From Chitinispirillales bacterium (GTDB taxonomy: Bacteria > Fibrobacterota > Chitinivibrionia > Chitinivibrionales > Chitinivibrionaceae), in the NCBI GenBank assembly GCA_031254455.1, contig JAIRUI010000032.1, positions 1 to 25,596 on the forward strand: 25,596 bases of DNA, in the 5' to 3' direction. Below, one piece after another: positions 7,713 to 17,159 of the stretch; within the stretch, counting starts at the first letter, position 1; the number at the start of each line of letters is the position of its first letter. The notes below the pieces were generated by a model. It saw nothing but the letters and a program-made list of their open reading frames with translations, was not told the origin of the DNA and ran no database searches. The position numbers and the translations under genes are program-made.

Positions 7713-8561
7713 TCACAACAAAATTTCACAGTGCCGTGCAACGTGGCAATTTATTGTTATTGCAACCGGCAAACAAGCTATATGCGTAGGAAACGTTTCA
7801 ATGTGAACCGCCAACGCCGTTATTCTTCCGCCAAGCCCTTGCGCTCCTATTCCGCTTTTGTTGATTTCGGCGAGTATTTTTTTTTCCATTTCACTGTAAA
7901 ATTTTACGGGATGATTTTCCCCGACGGGACGAAGCAACGCTTTTTTGGCTGTTTCAAGACATTTTTCCGCATTGCCGCCTATTCCTACTCCCACAATTAC
8001 CGGAGGACAAGGATCGCCTTCGGCCGCCATAACGGTTTTAACGACAAAACCGACAATATCATCCCCGCGGTTGGAAGGTTTCATCATTTTCAGTGCGCTC
8101 ACATTTTCACTTCCGCCGCCCTTCGGCGCAAAGATTATTCTGATACTTTCACCTTTTACAAAATTATAATGAATTATAGCCGGAGTGTTGTCGTTTGTGT
8201 TTTTTCTACCAAAAAGTGGATCCTCAACGATTGATTTTCGCAGATAATAATTGTCGTATCCGCTTCTAACTCCTTTCTGTATCGCCTCTTCTATGTCATT
8301 CTCGCCGATAATTCTTACATTGCTGCCTATCTCTACAAAAAAGACTGCAAACCCAGTATCCTGACAAATCGGTTTTTTTTCCGTTTTTGCAATATCCGCA
8401 TTTTTAACACACTGCAAAAGAATTGACTTCGCCAAATTCGAATCCTCGTCATATTGCGCTTTTTTCAAAGCGCAATAAACGTCTTGGGGAAGGTTGTACG
8501 CCGCTTCGGCGCACATTTTCTCTACCGCGTTAGTTATAATTTCACAGGAAATATCGCGCAT
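7713..8561 (-). CDS. Class I fumarate hydratase (or tartrate dehydratase) alpha subunit
   Basis: The alpha half of the iron-sulfur fumarase/tartrate dehydratase family, 282 residues, close to the usual 280; it interconverts fumarate and malate together with a beta subunit. The cluster cysteines are in place: PICQDTG (Cys66), GDPCPPVIVGVGIGG (Cys185) and NCHVARH (Cys272). APKGGGSEN (146-153) and GAQGLGG (239-245) are also family motifs. Chosen start is ATG 8561, with GGAG 11 bases upstream, a little far; in-frame TTG codons upstream add only residues unlike the family. Fumarase and tartrate dehydratase cannot be told apart here; fumarase is more likely in general metabolism. No beta subunit gene follows, which is unusual. 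Divergent from ddl. Confidence 0.93.
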   Translation of the reverse strand: MRDISCEIITNAVEKMCAEAAYNLPQDVYCALKKAQYDEDSNLAKSILLQCVKNADIAKTEKKPICQDTGFAVFFVEIGSNVRIIGENDIEEAIQKGVRSGYDNYYLRKSIVEDPLFGRKNTNDNTPAIIHYNFVKGESIRIIFAPKGGGSENVSALKMMKPSNRGDDIVGFVVKTVMAAEGDPCPPVIVGVGIGGNAEKCLETAKKALLRPVGENHPVKFYSEMEKKILAEINKSGIGAQGLGGRITALAVHIETFPTHIACLPVAITINCHVARHCEILL

Positions 8562-8597
8562 TTTTATTTTTGCTCCGTCATTTTTCAAGAAAAATAG

Positions 8598-8613
8598 TAT
8601 TTTGTACAAAATA
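8598..8613. promoter_or_regulatory. 16-bp perfect palindrome between fumarase and ddl
   Basis: TATTTTGTACAAAATA reads the same on both strands. It lies in the 68-base divergent gap, 36 bases before the fumarase ATG and 16 bases before the ddl ATG. The size and symmetry fit a dimeric repressor site, and the position would cover both promoters. AT-rich palindromes also arise by chance. Confidence 0.35.
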
Positions 8614-8629
8614 TAAGGAAGCTCGTTTT

Positions 8630-9658
8630 ATGGAAAAGAAAAAAATCGTCGTTGTTATGGGAGGCCCATCGGCTGAACATGAAATTTCACTGAAAACCGG
8701 ATTTCAGATATTGTCAAATTTGGATAAAAATAAATATTCCGTTTCGGCGCTCGTCATTTCAAAAAACAAAGAATTTCGGTTCGCGCAAAACACGATACAA
8801 ATCACACAGGAAGACATAAACAATGCCGAAACTTCGCCGTTTTTCAGAGGCGGCTACAAGCCTTGCAATTCCATGCTGATATGGGAAAACGTGAGCGGCG
8901 CATTTTTGGCTCTGCACGGCGAATTTGGCGAAGACGGCGTTTTCCAAGGATATTTGGACACAATCGGAGTGAAATATACGGGCTGTGGAGTGCTCTCCAG
9001 CGCTGTCGGTATGAACAAAATATTTGCAAAAAAAATTTTTGAAGCAAGCGGTATAACAACACCGCCGTATTCAATTTTCAGAAAAGGCGACAGCGAAAAC
9101 GAAATTAAAGAAATTCTTGCAAAACATCGCTTTCCTCTTTTTGTCAAAGCTCCGCAATCAGGGTCGAGCAAACTTATGTCAAAAGTTGAAAACGAGCAGG
9201 ATTTACGTTCGGCAATCAAAGATATAAGCAAAAACTGTAATTCGATTTTAGTTGAATCAAATGTAAAAGGCGATGAGTTCTCGTGTCCCGTAATTGAAAT
9301 AAAAGGCGAATTACGTGTACTTTCTCCAATATATATAAAACCGAAAAACAGCGCCGGTTTCTTTGATTACAACGCGAAATATCTTGGAGAATCAGAAGAA
9401 ATTTGTCCGCCGCCACACGACAAAGAGATTATCGAATTGATTCAAAAAACCGCCATATCCGTCCATAAAGTCTTGGAATGCAGAGGATATTCCCGCACAG
9501 ATATTATCGTGCAGGACTCCGTCGCTTACGTTTTAGAAATAAACACATTGCCGGGAATGACTTCCACCTCTCTCATCCCAAAGTCGTTTGCAGCCGAAGG
9601 CGGAAATTTTAGCGAACTATTGGACATAATCATTGATAATATGCTTAAACCTTCCTAA
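8630..9658 (+). CDS. ddl: D-alanine--D-alanine ligase
   Basis: ATP-grasp enzyme that joins two D-alanines for peptidoglycan precursors. The start is ATG 8630 (MEKKKIVVVMGG), with AAGGA upstream; the longer frame to 8570 has no ribosome site and overlaps the divergent gene. The 342 residues carry GGPSAEHEIS (11-20), LHGEFGEDGVFQGYLD (95-110), GCGVLSSAVGMNK (118-130), the ATP-binding FVKAPQSGSS, FFDYNAKY, and the metal-binding end LEINTLPGMTSTSLIPK. Length and motifs are standard. It stands alone rather than in a division and cell-wall cluster. Confidence 0.95.
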   Translation: MEKKKIVVVMGGPSAEHEISLKTGFQILSNLDKNKYSVSALVISKNKEFRFAQNTIQITQEDINNAETSPFFRGGYKPCNSMLIWENVSGAFLALHGEFGEDGVFQGYLDTIGVKYTGCGVLSSAVGMNKIFAKKIFEASGITTPPYSIFRKGDSENEIKEILAKHRFPLFVKAPQSGSSKLMSKVENEQDLRSAIKDISKNCNSILVESNVKGDEFSCPVIEIKGELRVLSPIYIKPKNSAGFFDYNAKYLGESEEICPPPHDKEIIELIQKTAISVHKVLECRGYSRTDIIVQDSVAYVLEINTLPGMTSTSLIPKSFAAEGGNFSELLDIIIDNMLKPS

Positions 9659-9706
9659 CGTTTTTTATTCACAGTAATTGTCAAAATTAAGCACATTACT
9701 CTTTAA

Positions 9707-11521
9707 TCAATAATAAAAATCGCGCACGTTTTCGCTGACTTTTAACTGCTTTTTATTAGCGTTAAACCAATCTTGATAAGCGTTTCGAGCAAACTCCGAT
9801 TTAATTTGGTTGCTTATTACCGTAAATTCCGGCGCATCTTTCGGCAATTCACTTACAAGTTCTTTTGCCGTAGTCCTAACAATATAAACACCGTTATCCG
9901 AAACGATCGGTTTTGATATGGTATTTTCAGGCAACGCAAACGCGGCTGCGAGTACTTCGTTATTGTAGCCGACGCCGGAAACAAACTGTTTTCTCGTCGT
10001 CAATTCCGCTTTTCCTGCGCGAAGTTTTTCATCGCCTTCCGCAAATTCTTCAAACGACGTTTCTTTTATTTTTTCGGTAATTTCTACTAGATAATCTTTC
10101 GCATTATTTATGCGCAACGAATCCTCGACAATACTCCTGATTTTTGTTTTCACGTGCTCAAACGGTAAATTTCCCTTTGCAATTTTTTCTTTGAGTTCTA
10201 ATACGAAAAATGCGTTTTCGGTTTCCAAAATCTCAGAAACATCACCCGGTTTCGCGTCTTTATCAAAAACAAAAAAGCCTAAATTTGCAATATATCCGAC
10301 TCCAGCCGGATTTTCTCCTCTGCCAAACGGCGGAGTTGAATCAACATCTACAGAAAATTCTTTTGCGGCGGAAAGCATATTTTCATCTTCAGCAAAAGAA
10401 CGGACTTTTGACACAAGCGTCTCAATACTGTCAAGCGTCTCTACCCCGGCGATAATGTATTTTAAAATATGTTTCGCTTTAACCTCAGTTACGGTATCCG
10501 CATCGATTTTTACACTGTCAACTGCTATAATGTGAAACCCGTAATTTGACTTAAACGGCTCGGAAATTTCGCCGGATGGAGTAGAAAACGCGACATTATC
10601 AAACTCTTTTACCATTTGACCTTTCTTAAACCATCCCAATTCGCCGCCGTTTTTTGCGCTGCCCAAATCGTCAGAACCGATGCGCGCTTCTTCGTCGAAC
10701 GACGTGATTCCCGCCAAAATATTTGATTTTATATCCCGAAGTTCGTTTGCTATCAATTCCTCGTCTCTTTGAGTTATATTTTTAGGGAATCGAACAAAAT
10801 AAACCGTCGCTTTTTCTGCTGTTTTGTAGTCGGAAATGTGAGCTGCATAATAATTTTTAAGTTTTTCATCGGACAAACTTTCAGAAAGCAAATCAATGGA
10901 ATACGGATGAATATTTATATATTCAAAAGAAACTTTTTCTTTTTGCGCTTTGTATTCGTATTCTATTTCGGAATAAGACGGATTATTTCCGCTTTCAATC
11001 AAAGTATTAAGTTTGTTTATTGGGACCATTACATTGCGGATGTACTGTTCTATCTGTTGAACCGAAGGATTATCATAACTTGACGGCGTATTTATGAACG
11101 CAATATATTTTTCTTTATCAAATTGTCCGTCCGTATGAAAATATTCGCTTTGGGTAAACGCCGGCGGCGGATTATCTTTCAAATATGAATAAATTTCTTC
11201 AACCGTAGCTTCAAGTTCCATATCTTTTATTATTTTGTCGGTAATCACTTCACTTACGTAAGCGTCCCAAACCTGCATAGGCAAAGTTCCGTCTTCGTTT
11301 GCGGTCTGCCCTTGATACCTGCGATTTTGACGCTCCATTTCAAGCATTTGTGAAAATTCTTGAATACCGACAAAATTATTCCCGATTTTTCCAACAGTTC
11401 TGCCTTTTTTTCCGGTAACCGTTTCAACGCCCATTCCCCAATCGATAAATATTGTCATAAGAAATCCTATAAGCGCAATAAGCATTATCACGGGCGCCCA
11501 TTTTCTCATCCATGTAAGCAT
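9707..11521 (-). CDS. ppiD: PpiD/SurA-type periplasmic peptidyl-prolyl isomerase
   Basis: A 604-residue membrane-anchored chaperone that helps fold proteins after Sec export. One N-terminal segment (about 9-28) is the anchor; residues 40-235 match the SurA/PpiD N-terminal chaperone region. A parvulin domain spans about 238-336, with GGELGWFKKGQMVKEFDNVAF in the middle and EPFKSNYGFHIIAV at its end. Residues about 343-445 (KAKHILKY, GYIANLGFFVFD, NAFFVLELKE) look like a second, more diverged parvulin domain. ATG 11521 has GGAG 7 bases upstream. It starts 11 bases after the S41 protease stop, so it is last in the secA-tmk-protease-ppiD run. PpiD rather than SurA because of the anchor and two-domain length. 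Confidence 0.85.
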   Translation of the reverse strand: MLTWMRKWAPVIMLIALIGFLMTIFIDWGMGVETVTGKKGRTVGKIGNNFVGIQEFSQMLEMERQNRRYQGQTANEDGTLPMQVWDAYVSEVITDKIIKDMELEATVEEIYSYLKDNPPPAFTQSEYFHTDGQFDKEKYIAFINTPSSYDNPSVQQIEQYIRNVMVPINKLNTLIESGNNPSYSEIEYEYKAQKEKVSFEYINIHPYSIDLLSESLSDEKLKNYYAAHISDYKTAEKATVYFVRFPKNITQRDEELIANELRDIKSNILAGITSFDEEARIGSDDLGSAKNGGELGWFKKGQMVKEFDNVAFSTPSGEISEPFKSNYGFHIIAVDSVKIDADTVTEVKAKHILKYIIAGVETLDSIETLVSKVRSFAEDENMLSAAKEFSVDVDSTPPFGRGENPAGVGYIANLGFFVFDKDAKPGDVSEILETENAFFVLELKEKIAKGNLPFEHVKTKIRSIVEDSLRINNAKDYLVEITEKIKETSFEEFAEGDEKLRAGKAELTTRKQFVSGVGYNNEVLAAAFALPENTISKPIVSDNGVYIVRTTAKELVSELPKDAPEFTVISNQIKSEFARNAYQDWFNANKKQLKVSENVRDFYY

Positions 11522-11532
11522 AAAATTACTCC

Positions 11533-13374
11533 TTATTTTTTTTTGTTATTTTCTTCTTTGTTACTCAAAAGCGAACTATATTTTTTTTTGTCCTTCAAAA
11601 TATTCAGAGCGGTTGCTAATTGTTCGTCATCTTTTAATTTGAATCGTTGCACAAAGCCGTTTTCCTGCCCAAACTCCCGCACTAAAAATGCGTTTTGCAG
11701 TTGACGTTCTATCAACGCTTTTTCCGACTTCAACAATTCGTCGCGGTTTTCTTTCATTATTTTATCCAATTGAGAAATTAACTCTTCAACCTTTACCGAA
11801 TCTTTCAACGAAATTTTGAGATAATTCAGCGATGTAGTATCTACCGCAGTATCTTTTACAAGCCCCAAATATACCTTGAAATCACGGTATTTTCTGTCGG
11901 CAAATGTGTCGTAATCTTGCTTTGTAGAATCTAAATATGCGTAAAAATCGCCGATAATTTTATCGCTTATCATAAAATTCGTATCAATCGTAATTTTCTG
12001 CTTTTCAAGAATCGGATAGTAGTAGTTCGCGAACTTAAAAAAAGTATCTTTCAAGTATAATTTTTGGACAATATACGGATGAGGAGCGATTTTCACAATC
12101 GTGTCGGGAATAATTCCGCCGCCGCCGTAAACCCTTCGCCCGTTTTGAGTAAAATATACTGAAGTATCCGCGACAAGCGAATCCTTAGTTTTTGATTCCA
12201 TCGCTTCCCCAATTATTTCGCCGGCAAGCACTTTTTCCGCTTCATCCAATTCTTCCGAATCAAAATCGTCGTCCGAATTCCCTCTTACCTGATTTTCAGG
12301 ACGATTTATGCATCTGCCCGACGGCGTGTAATAAAATGCCGTGGTCATCTTCATATGACGTGTAGCGTCAATCGGGAAAACACTTTGAACCGAACCTTTT
12401 CCGAAAGTCGTATCGCCCAAAACAAGCCCTCTATCCAAGTCCTGAACCGCACCCGCAACAATTTCCGACGCCGACGCCGACGCCTTATTTACAAGTACAA
12501 TGAGCGGCATATTTGAAGGAATGTGAGGGTCTCTTCTGGTGTAAAATTTTTGTTCTTTTTCATCGCCGCGCCCTTTAGTGAAAACGACCAAACTGCCTTT
12601 TTTCAGAAAAAGCTCCGAAATCTCGCCCGCTTGATTCAACAGCCCGCCCGGATTTGAACGTAAATCCAAAATCAGCGATTTCATCCCTTTTGCGCGAAGC
12701 GAGTCAAGTTTTTGAGCCACTTCTCTCGCCGCCGTCTGCGAAAACGAATTTAAGCGAACGTATCCGACACTGTCGTTAAGAAACCCTGCGTATGGAACAG
12801 ATTTAAGATTTATTACCGCTCGCTCAATTTCATAATTTACCGGTTCTTCGCCGTCTCTTTGAATGGTAAGCGTAACTTTTGTTCCCGGATTGCCTTTTAT
12901 TTTGGAAGCCGCTTTGTCGGACGAAATTCCTTTCGTCGATTTTCCATCTATTCTAAGAATTTTGTCTCCCGAATGAATGCCCGCTCTTTCCGCCGGAGTT
13001 CCTTCCATAGGCGTCATAACCGTCAAAACATTGTCGCGAATAGAAATTTGCATTCCCACACCGCCGAATTTTCCTTCGGTATGAACCATCAAATCTTCGT
13101 AATCTTTAGGGTCGAAAAATGTCGTATGCGGGTCTAAAATACTCAGCCCGCCTTCAATAGCTTTGCGAACGAAAAGAGAATCGTCCACTTCTTCCACGTA
13201 TCCGAAATGAACCCTTTGCGCGACACGGTCAAAAACCGAAGTCCATTCATAATATGATTCGTTATCTGATTTTTTTTCCGATTTCGCGAACAAATTGTCA
13301 AACGCGACTCCGACGATTATCGCAATTATAAAAAGTCCGGAGAATATTCCCGAATATGTCTTTTTATTTTTCAT
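11533..13374 (-). CDS. S41 C-terminal processing peptidase with PDZ domain
   Basis: A Prc/CtpA-type protease, 613 residues, anchored by one N-terminal segment (about 9-26) and facing the periplasm. After DPHTTFFDPKDY (81-92) comes a PDZ domain (about 103-185: GGVGMQI, GTPAERAGIHSGDKILRIDG). The catalytic core has LDLRSNPGGLL (236-246), NKASASASEI (296-305) with nucleophile Ser301, and FGKGSVQS with Lys326, 25 residues later as in the family. The C-terminal 200 residues are long and charged, ending in a Lys/Asn-rich tail. ATG 13374 has AGGAG 5 bases upstream; the frame extending to 13446 has no such site. It follows tmk after 78 bases. Substrates are unknown. Confidence 0.95.
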   Translation of the reverse strand: MKNKKTYSGIFSGLFIIAIIVGVAFDNLFAKSEKKSDNESYYEWTSVFDRVAQRVHFGYVEEVDDSLFVRKAIEGGLSILDPHTTFFDPKDYEDLMVHTEGKFGGVGMQISIRDNVLTVMTPMEGTPAERAGIHSGDKILRIDGKSTKGISSDKAASKIKGNPGTKVTLTIQRDGEEPVNYEIERAVINLKSVPYAGFLNDSVGYVRLNSFSQTAAREVAQKLDSLRAKGMKSLILDLRSNPGGLLNQAGEISELFLKKGSLVVFTKGRGDEKEQKFYTRRDPHIPSNMPLIVLVNKASASASEIVAGAVQDLDRGLVLGDTTFGKGSVQSVFPIDATRHMKMTTAFYYTPSGRCINRPENQVRGNSDDDFDSEELDEAEKVLAGEIIGEAMESKTKDSLVADTSVYFTQNGRRVYGGGGIIPDTIVKIAPHPYIVQKLYLKDTFFKFANYYYPILEKQKITIDTNFMISDKIIGDFYAYLDSTKQDYDTFADRKYRDFKVYLGLVKDTAVDTTSLNYLKISLKDSVKVEELISQLDKIMKENRDELLKSEKALIERQLQNAFLVREFGQENGFVQRFKLKDDEQLATALNILKDKKKYSSLLSNKEENNKKK

Positions 13375-13452
13375 ACTTTCTCCTAAAAACAACACAAAAT
13401 TGAAATTATCCCGATAAAATACTTTTTTCACGAGCCATAGAAACAAAATATT

Positions 13453-14070
13453 TTACAAATTTATTTTACCAATGATTTTTTTGTGTATTTCATCTTCACT
13501 CAGAGTTGCGTCAATCACCAAAAAACGTTTCGCTTCGTCTTGCGATAATTTGAGAAAATATTCGCGTACATTTTCAAAAAAAAATTTGTCGTTTTTCTCC
13601 AACCTGTCAGTCGATATGCCTCTGGACTTTCTTCTTTCAAAAGAAACTTTTACCGAGATATCGAGTAAAATCGTCAAATTCGGGTTGATATTTTGAGTTG
13701 CAAACGAATTTATTTCTTTCATTTTTGCTATGTCAAGTCCTCTTCCCGCCCCCTGATACGCAAAAGTAGAATCGGCAAACCTGTCACAAATTACCCATTT
13801 CTCGTCATCCAAAGCCGGTTTTATCACCTGACGGATATGCTCAGCCCGTGCAGCAAAATACAAAAACAGCTCACCGGACGCACCTAAATCCGATTTTTCG
13901 GAAAGTATGATTTCACGTATTTTTTCGGACATTTCACATCCGCCCGGTTCTCGCGTTGAAACAAATTCAATCTTGTTTTTTTTGAGATAAGCGCAAAGTT
14001 TGTTTATTTGCGTACTTTTTCCGGCGCCGTCAATTCCCTCAAACGTAATAAAAAGCGGGCGCTTTTGCAT
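13453..14070 (-). CDS. tmk: Thymidylate kinase
   Basis: Phosphorylates dTMP to dTDP for DNA synthesis; cytoplasmic. The 205 residues, standard length, show the P-loop GIDGAGKST (12-20), TREPGG (39-44), DRFADSTFAYQGAGRG (96-111) and the lid region around ERRKSRG and DRLEK. The ATG at 14070 directly follows the secA stop codon (TAAATG), so translation is likely coupled. Linkage with secA and a protease is odd functionally but fits a shared operon. Confidence 0.96.
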   Translation of the reverse strand: MQKRPLFITFEGIDGAGKSTQINKLCAYLKKNKIEFVSTREPGGCEMSEKIREIILSEKSDLGASGELFLYFAARAEHIRQVIKPALDDEKWVICDRFADSTFAYQGAGRGLDIAKMKEINSFATQNINPNLTILLDISVKVSFERRKSRGISTDRLEKNDKFFFENVREYFLKLSQDEAKRFLVIDATLSEDEIHKKIIGKINL

Positions 14071-17000
14071 TTATAATTCGCTCCCGTGACATTTCTTGTA
14101 TTTTTTTCCGCTGCCGCAAGGACATAAATCGTTACGTCCTACTTTTGGGAACTGTCGAATTTGCTGCATTTGCGGCGGCGTCGGTTTTGCACGCTGTGAA
14201 ACGTTTTGCATTGCCTGCCCGGCGTTAGCGTGAATTTCAACGACACGCTGCTGTCTTCTTTGCGGAATATTTCCTGCCATCTCCAGACGATAAAGCAAAT
14301 TAGCAGTTTTTTTCGCAATATTCGCCCTAAGCGTCTCAAACAATTTTAACCCTTCTTTCTGATATTCAAAAAGCGGATTTTTCTGCCCAAAACTCGCATA
14401 GTGCGCCGACTGTTTGAGATGATCCATTTCGTACAAATGATTTTTCCACAAATCGTCGATTGATGCAAGCAGTACCCGCCTTTCAAGTTCGCGAAGATGC
14501 TGTGCGCCTACACGGCTTTCTTTGTTTTCGTAAATCGTTTTAACTTCCGCCCAAAGTCCGTCAAATAATTCTTCGATTGAAATATTGTTAAAATTATATT
14601 TTTCTTTGTCGATTATCACCCCGAAAATACTGGCGATTTGAAGTTCAAGTTCGGTAATATTCCACAAATTTCTATCTTTATTATCGCAATTCTTGAGAAT
14701 CACGTCCTCCAGCGCCATTGCAAATTGGTCTTGTATCTCTTTGGTAATGTCGTTTCCGAAAAGAATTTGTTTGCGAAGTCCGTAAATTTCACTTCTTTGG
14801 AAATTCATCACATCGTCATACTCTTTCAGGTGCTTTCGAATTTCAAAATTACGTCCTTCAACTTTCCGTTGTGCGTTTCCTATCGCGCCCGTAAGCATAG
14901 GATGCGAAATAGTTTCACCCTCGCTTACACCTATTTTATCAAGTATTCCCGCCATTCTATCCGAACCGAAAATCCTCATCAAATCATCGTCAAGCGACAA
15001 ATAAAATTTGGATAAACCCGGATCTCCTTGTCGTCCGGAACGTCCGCGCAACTGATTGTCGATTCGTCTGCTCTCATGTCTTTCGGTGCCCAAAACGTAC
15101 AAACCGCCGAACTGCAAAACTTCGTCCTGTTCATTTGCGATTTCTTCGGCAAGTTCAGGATATCTTGCAAGCATATCTTCGTTTGAAAATGTTTCCGGAT
15201 CTTCACCGTCCATACGAAGTTTGTCTTTCGCCATCGCCTCAAAATTACCGCCTAACTTTATATCCGTTCCGCGCCCAGCCATATTAGTAGCGATGGTAAC
15301 TGCGCCTTTTTTCCCAGCCTGCGCTATAATCGACGCCTCCCGTGCATGATTTTTCGCATTCAAAACCTCGTGTCTTATTCCGTTTTTTTCCAGCATTCTG
15401 CTCAAATATTCCGATTTTTCGATTGAAACCGTTCCTACCAAAACCGGTGCGCCTTTTTCTTGAATTTTGCGAATTTCCTTTACAACCGCTTCATATTTTT
15501 CTTTCTGCGTTTTGTAAATTTCGTCGTCGGCGTCAATTCTTGCAACTTCACGGTTCGTTGGAATTTGAATTACGTCAAGTTTATAAATATCGGCAAATTC
15601 TTTTGCTTCCGTAGCCGCAGTTCCCGTCATTCCGGCAATTTTATTATACATCTTAAAGAAATTTTGAAAAGTAATCGTCGCAAGCGTTTGACTTTCACCG
15701 GCGACTTTAACGCCTTCTTTCGCTTCTACCGCCTGATGAAGTCCGTCCGACCATCTTCTTCCGGGTAAAATTCGCCCCGTAAATTCATCGACAATCAAAA
15801 CCTGTCCGTCTTGAACTACGTAATTAACGTCTTTTTCGTAAAGCGCAAACGCTTTAAGCAGTTGATTTACACAATGAATTCTTTCGGAGCGGTCTGAAAA
15901 TTCGACATGCGCTTTTTCACGAAATTCGTTTTTTTCTTCCAACGACAAATTCGGATTGCTATTTATCTCACCGATAATTACCGCCAAATCCGTCACAACG
16001 AAAAAGTTTTTATTATTTCCGCCGATAAGTTCCCGTCCCTTTTCGCTCATTTCGGCGGAATGGTTGTTTTCTTCTATAGAAAAATAAAGTTTTTCGTCAA
16101 TTTCGTGAAGTTTCTTTTCTATAAGGTATTCCTGTTCGACTGAACGTGTAACTTTTGCAATAGCGGTGTTTTTCATTCCGTCAAGATAAACTTGATTTTT
16201 CGGTTCTCCGCGCTTTGCTACGAGCATCAAAAGTCCTAATTCTTCGTCAAATTCTTCTTTTGCAATTTTTTCCTTTAATTTCTTGAAATTTTCACTCATA
16301 AGTTTGCGCTGCGCCTCGACAAGTTTTCGTACAAGCGGCTGTAATTCTTCGTATTCTTTATTATCGACATCCGCCGCTCCCGAAATAATAAGCGGAGTTC
16401 TTGCCTCGTCAATCAAAATGTTATCTACTTCATCGATAATCGCGTAATTCAGTTCGCGTTGAACGCAATGTGAATAATGAATCGCCATATTGTCGCGAAG
16501 ATAATCAAAGCCGAATTCATTGTTTGTTCCGTATGTAATATCGCAGTTATAAGCGTCGCGGCGTTCTTGCGTTGACGGCTCGGTTTTGTCCAAACATCCG
16601 ACACTCATTCCCAAAAAGCTAAATATATTGCCCATCCATTCCGAGTCGCGTTTTGCCAAATAATCGTTGACCGTAATGATATGAACGCCTTTTTGCGAAA
16701 GAGCGTTAAGATACGCCGCAACCGGCGCGACTTGCGTTTTCCCTTCACCTGTTTTCATTTCGGCTATATTTCCCTGATGAAGCGCAATCGCCGCTAAAAT
16801 TTGCACGTCAAAATGCGCCATATAAGGAATATCATTACCGTTTGCCGCGTTTTTTACAATTTTTCTTTCTCCCAAAACCCTGTAGGTCGCTTCACGAACG
16901 ACTGAATAAGCTTCAGGGAGAATGTCGTCAAGCGTTTCGCCTTTCGTCAATCTTTCGCGAAACTCCTGCGTTTTATTTTTTAATTCTTCGTCCGATAATT

Positions 17001-17112
17001 TTTTTACTATTTCCCATTTTTCATTAACCGCCGCCAATATAGGACGCAGTTTTTTCATATCTCTATCTTGCTTTGAACCGAAAATCAGTGCAAGAATTTT
17101 CCAAATACTCAT
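14071..17112 (-). CDS. secA: Preprotein translocase ATPase SecA
   Basis: The motor that drives proteins through SecYEG. Start at ATG 17112 (MSIWKILALIF), which has AGAGG upstream; the frame open to 17169 adds 19 residues with no ribosome site. 1013 residues, longer than the 900 of E. coli. Walker A MKTGEGKT (119-126), DEVDNILIDEARTPLIISG (227-245), MAGRGTDIKLGG and RGRSGRQGDPG mark the two nucleotide-binding folds. Extra length lies mainly between about 250 and 430, in the preprotein cross-linking region, as in FCB-group SecA. The C-terminal VGRNDLCPCGSGKKYKKCHG holds the zinc ligands Cys997, Cys999, Cys1008 and His1009, the usual SecB and membrane contact site. First gene of secA-tmk-S41-ppiD. 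Confidence 0.98.
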   Translation of the reverse strand: MSIWKILALIFGSKQDRDMKKLRPILAAVNEKWEIVKKLSDEELKNKTQEFRERLTKGETLDDILPEAYSVVREATYRVLGERKIVKNAANGNDIPYMAHFDVQILAAIALHQGNIAEMKTGEGKTQVAPVAAYLNALSQKGVHIITVNDYLAKRDSEWMGNIFSFLGMSVGCLDKTEPSTQERRDAYNCDITYGTNNEFGFDYLRDNMAIHYSHCVQRELNYAIIDEVDNILIDEARTPLIISGAADVDNKEYEELQPLVRKLVEAQRKLMSENFKKLKEKIAKEEFDEELGLLMLVAKRGEPKNQVYLDGMKNTAIAKVTRSVEQEYLIEKKLHEIDEKLYFSIEENNHSAEMSEKGRELIGGNNKNFFVVTDLAVIIGEINSNPNLSLEEKNEFREKAHVEFSDRSERIHCVNQLLKAFALYEKDVNYVVQDGQVLIVDEFTGRILPGRRWSDGLHQAVEAKEGVKVAGESQTLATITFQNFFKMYNKIAGMTGTAATEAKEFADIYKLDVIQIPTNREVARIDADDEIYKTQKEKYEAVVKEIRKIQEKGAPVLVGTVSIEKSEYLSRMLEKNGIRHEVLNAKNHAREASIIAQAGKKGAVTIATNMAGRGTDIKLGGNFEAMAKDKLRMDGEDPETFSNEDMLARYPELAEEIANEQDEVLQFGGLYVLGTERHESRRIDNQLRGRSGRQGDPGLSKFYLSLDDDLMRIFGSDRMAGILDKIGVSEGETISHPMLTGAIGNAQRKVEGRNFEIRKHLKEYDDVMNFQRSEIYGLRKQILFGNDITKEIQDQFAMALEDVILKNCDNKDRNLWNITELELQIASIFGVIIDKEKYNFNNISIEELFDGLWAEVKTIYENKESRVGAQHLRELERRVLLASIDDLWKNHLYEMDHLKQSAHYASFGQKNPLFEYQKEGLKLFETLRANIAKKTANLLYRLEMAGNIPQRRQQRVVEIHANAGQAMQNVSQRAKPTPPQMQQIRQFPKVGRNDLCPCGSGKKYKKCHGSEL

Positions 17113-17143
17113 AAATTTCCTCTGTAAGAAACAAACTTCGCCG

Positions 17144-17156
17144 TTAAAATAATTTA
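17144..17156 (-). promoter_or_regulatory. AT-rich 13-mer upstream of secA, repeated elsewhere
   Basis: TAAATTATTTTAA on the minus strand, 32 bases before the secA ATG. The same 13 bases occur on the minus strand at 2766-2778, upstream of cca, and on the plus strand at 810-822, upstream of the glycosylase. Close variants precede HU (20821-20833) and proA (23857-23870). It may be part of the main promoter in this genome. Confidence 0.35.
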
Positions 17157-17159
17157 TGC

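Noticed and set aside
7731..8234. 167-codon frame on the plus strand opposite the fumarase gene
   Set aside because: The minus frame has full catalytic motifs; the plus frame is unlike any protein I know and lacks a ribosome site.
9659..9706. AGTAAT/ATTACT repeat between ddl and ppiD as a terminator
   Set aside because: The stem is only 6 bp, AU-rich, and lacks a clear T-run; too weak to call.
13375..13446. 24-residue extension of the S41 protease
   Set aside because: AGGAG lies just before ATG 13374, and the shorter form begins with a normal anchor segment.
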